Source: CAYJEQ01 sp964370185 (GTDB taxonomy: Bacteria > Bacillota > Clostridia > Oscillospirales > Ruminococcaceae). Taken from it: a DNA stretch of 7,285 nucleotides. The position numbers and the translations under genes were made by a program. The stretch lies in assembly GCA_964370185.1 (NCBI GenBank), contig CAYJIJ010000092.1, positions 1 through 7,285 on the forward strand, read 5' to 3'. Within the stretch, counting starts at the first letter, position 1. Every line of letters begins with the position of its first letter. The notes beneath the pieces are model-generated. The model did not search any database. It saw nothing but the letters and a program-made list of their open reading frames with translations, and was not told where the DNA came from. Shown piece by piece: positions 5,775 through 7,285 of this stretch.

Positions 5775-7091
5775 CTATTTTTGTAGCGCTTTTTTAATTT
5801 CAATGGCAATGGCTTTGGCTAATAAAGGTGGTACAGCATTGCCTACTTGTGTATATTGTGGAACTTCCAGTTTTCTTCTCGGTCCACCAGTAGTTCGCTT
5901 GCTCAGAAACTCAAAGCTGTCATCAAAAGATTGTAATCTTGCCATTTCACGAACAGAAAAAGTACGGTTTTCAAAAGGTGAAATATAGTCATCGGGCAAT
6001 GTAACAACTGTCAATGAGGGTTTATTCCTACATAACCGAGTTCTAATTGACTTTTTAGTTAATAGAATATCTAACATTTCAGGTGTAACACATTTATTTT
6101 TAAAAATTTCAATTACTTTGCTTTCTGGCATTTCGAATTTTTCGGCACAATATTTTAATAAGTGTTTTTTACTGGTTAAATCTAATCCATTTTCTAATAT
6201 TCTTTTTTTAACACTGCTGCCATCTTCGCCTTCTAAAAACAATGAAAAGCGTTCTACGATTAACTCTTGATGATTAGATAGTTCTGTATTAAAGTGACTT
6301 CCGTTGTGGGCAATAGGCATTCCGTTAATATTAGGTGTTCTGCCTCTTTGAGAATCTAATTGATATCGAGTTAAATTTGTAGTTTTTTCATCGGTTAATA
6401 TTAAATCGCTAATTGCATCATAAACAGTTAATTTATTGTTTTCATCATACTGTGCTTCTGGATAACTTGGGGCGGTCTCTCCTTTTAGAAAAGCTATAAA
6501 GATTGCTCTTTTTCTCTTTTGTGGAACACCAAAATCTGATGCATCTAAAATTTTTGGTTCTAAAACATTATAGCCTATTAAGTTGAATTCATTTAATAGG
6601 ATTTCTGGTGCAAGAGATCCGTTTTTATACTTGTTTCCAGTAACACCGATAAATTCATTGAATTTAGTGTCATTAAAACCTTGAACATTTTCCATAACAA
6701 CATATCTTGGTTTAATTTCGCTTATAATTCTTAAATATTCCTTGAATAATAAGTTTCTCGGATCTTTTTCATCTCTTTTACCTGCCCTGCTAAAGCCTTG
6801 ACATGGTGGGCCACCGAATATAGCATCTATCCTATCTGGTGCATCTGTATCTTTAAAAATTTCTAAAGAATTGATTTTATCGAATATATAATCACCACTT
6901 AATTTCGTTATATCACCACAATGGAAAAAAGTGTTAACTCCTTGAACCAAACCTAATTGTTCATGTCTGTTCATGTAAGTTTTTTGAACATCTGAGCTCA
7001 GGTCATTTGAAAATAAAATATGGAATCCAGATTGAATAAGCCCTTCACTCATCCCCCCAGCTCCACAAAATAAATCTAATACGTAAAACAT
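5775..7091 (-). CDS. DNA (cytosine-5-)-methyltransferase
   Basis: This 438-residue enzyme transfers a methyl group from S-adenosylmethionine to C5 of cytosine, presumably protecting the site cut by the neighbouring nuclease. All main motifs are intact: I DLFCGAGG (6-13), IV GGPPCQGFS with catalytic C97, VI ENV (134-136), VIII QKRKRAIFI (191-199), a target-recognition region at about 230-370, IX RTFSVREMARLQSF (376-389) and X QVGNAVPP (415-422). Length is typical. I chose the ATG at 7091 because GGAGGT lies 5 nt upstream (7102-7097) and motif I begins six residues in, as is usual; an in-frame ATG at 7139 would add 16 residues and precede the promoter. It converges on the nuclease operon and has its own promoter, so methylation can come first on entry to a new cell. 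Pipelines often label such genes dcm, but CCWGG specificity is not shown. Confidence 0.95.
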   Translation of the reverse strand: MFYVLDLFCGAGGMSEGLIQSGFHILFSNDLSSDVQKTYMNRHEQLGLVQGVNTFFHCGDITKLSGDYIFDKINSLEIFKDTDAPDRIDAIFGGPPCQGFSRAGKRDEKDPRNLLFKEYLRIISEIKPRYVVMENVQGFNDTKFNEFIGVTGNKYKNGSLAPEILLNEFNLIGYNVLEPKILDASDFGVPQKRKRAIFIAFLKGETAPSYPEAQYDENNKLTVYDAISDLILTDEKTTNLTRYQLDSQRGRTPNINGMPIAHNGSHFNTELSNHQELIVERFSLFLEGEDGSSVKKRILENGLDLTSKKHLLKYCAEKFEMPESKVIEIFKNKCVTPEMLDILLTKKSIRTRLCRNKPSLTVVTLPDDYISPFENRTFSVREMARLQSFDDSFEFLSKRTTGGPRRKLEVPQYTQVGNAVPPLLAKAIAIEIKKALQK

Positions 7092-7111
7092 AAAGTACCT
7101 CCATAAACTTC

Positions 7112-7124
7112 TATACAAAGTATA
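7112..7124. promoter_or_regulatory. Small dyad over the methyltransferase -10 and start site
   Basis: TATAC-AAA-GTATA (5-bp arms) covers the -10 hexamer and the predicted transcription start of the methyltransferase gene. It loosely resembles the operator in front of the regulator gene (both are TATA...C, then G...TATA) but has different spacing. It could be a second site for the XRE regulator; half of it is simply the -10 element, so chance is a real possibility. Confidence 0.3.
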
Positions 7125-7147
7125 CCATAAACTCTGCAAAAAGTCCA
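7119..7147 (-). promoter_or_regulatory. Sigma-A promoter of the methyltransferase gene
   Basis: On the minus strand, TGGACT (7147-7142, four of six) is followed by 17 nt and TATACT (7124-7119, five of six). A TG one base before the hexamer makes it an extended -10 (TGGTATACT). The predicted start near 7112 gives a leader of about 20 nt with GGAGGT. It is weaker at the -35 than the perfect promoter of the nuclease operon. Confidence 0.65.
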
Positions 7148-7177
7148 GGGTTATTTTATAATCTTTAAATAAATATT

Positions 7178-7196
7178 ATATCAAAAATTATGATAT
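7178..7196. promoter_or_regulatory. Operator-like dyad, copy 1
   Basis: ATATCA-N7-TGATAT is a perfect dyad with 6-bp arms. A second dyad with the same core (TATCA-N7-TGATA) lies 44 bp further right, about four helical turns away and thus on a similar face of the DNA. This fits paired binding of one dimeric regulator controlling the gene at 7275. No specific regulator family is assigned. Confidence 0.5.
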
Positions 7197-7222
7197 TTGT
7201 AAATATAATTTTAGTAGCTATT

Positions 7223-7239
7223 TATCAAAATCTGTGATA
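7223..7239. promoter_or_regulatory. Operator-like dyad, copy 2 (overlaps -10)
   Basis: TATCA-N7-TGATA has the same arms and spacer length as copy 1. Its right arm overlaps the extended -10 of the promoter for the gene at the right edge, a position typical of repression. Confidence 0.5.
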
Positions 7240-7243
7240 TAGT
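7235..7243 (+). promoter_or_regulatory. Extended -10 promoter for the right-edge gene
   Basis: TGATATAGT is a TGn motif followed by TATAGT (five of six). No good -35 is seen at 16-18 nt upstream (TAGCTA at 7215-7220 is poor), which extended -10 promoters can tolerate. The predicted start near 7250 leaves a leader of about 25 nt. Confidence 0.5.
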
Positions 7244-7274
7244 GTTGCTTAACAAAAATAAGGAGGACGATATT

Positions 7275-7285
7275 ATGGCAAAACT
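7275..7285 (+). CDS. 5' end of an unidentified gene, cut by window edge
   Basis: AAGGAGG at 7260-7266, 8 nt before an ATG, starts a frame reading Met-Ala-Lys and two bases of the next codon. The strong ribosome binding site, a candidate promoter and paired dyads upstream make a real start likely. The product cannot be identified from three codons. It is transcribed divergently from the methyltransferase and probably marks the right flank of the restriction cassette. Confidence 0.6.

Noticed and set aside
7092..7139. Sixteen-residue N-terminal extension of the methyltransferase from an ATG at 7139
   Set aside because: The extension contains the -10 element and the GGAGGT ribosome binding site, has no ribosome binding site of its own, and motif I normally begins a few residues from the start, as it does from 7091.

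Overview
The window looks like a low-GC Firmicute, probably a clostridial-type gut anaerobe. This is inferred from strong AGGAGG-type ribosome binding sites, AT-rich intergenic DNA, U-tailed hairpin terminators and consensus sigma-A promoters. A run of ten Ns at 2807-2816 marks a draft-assembly join. No tRNA, rRNA, CRISPR array or transposase is visible.

Left part (1-1977): about 410 bp of mostly non-coding DNA leads into a two-gene operon on the + strand. It encodes a short NfeD-like membrane protein (414-860) and a stomatin/QmcA-type SPFH membrane protein (885-1814). This is a classical membrane-microdomain pair. A strong intrinsic terminator lies at 1939-1977. These genes look like ordinary, more GC-rich host chromosome.

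Central part (about 1978-7147): a visibly more AT-rich defence cassette, bounded on the left by two terminator hairpins that share a related lead-in sequence. A perfect consensus promoter overlaid by an 18-bp palindrome drives three + strand genes: a small XRE helix-turn-helix regulator (2295-2537), a MutL/MORC-like GHKL ATPase with a C-terminal PD-(D/E)XK-like region (2534-4517, interrupted by the N gap), and a MvaI/BcnI-family restriction endonuclease with a long N-terminal extension (4544-5737). A DNA cytosine-5 methyltransferase (5775-7091) converges from the right, and a shared bidirectional terminator lies at 5742-5773. Together they form a type II-like restriction-modification system with an added GHKL ATPase. 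MvaI/BcnI enzymes are structurally related to MutH and the ATPase resembles MutL, so the operon recalls a MutL/MutH pair recruited to restriction.

Right edge (7148-7285): a regulatory region with two copies of TATCA-N7-TGATA. The second overlaps an extended -10 promoter just before a new + strand gene, of which only the first codons (Met-Ala-Lys) are in the window.

The most notable points are the GHKL-plus-MutH-like nuclease arrangement, the predicted operator inside a perfect promoter, and the N gap that removes the ATP-lid glycine motif and splits the ATPase into two false open frames.
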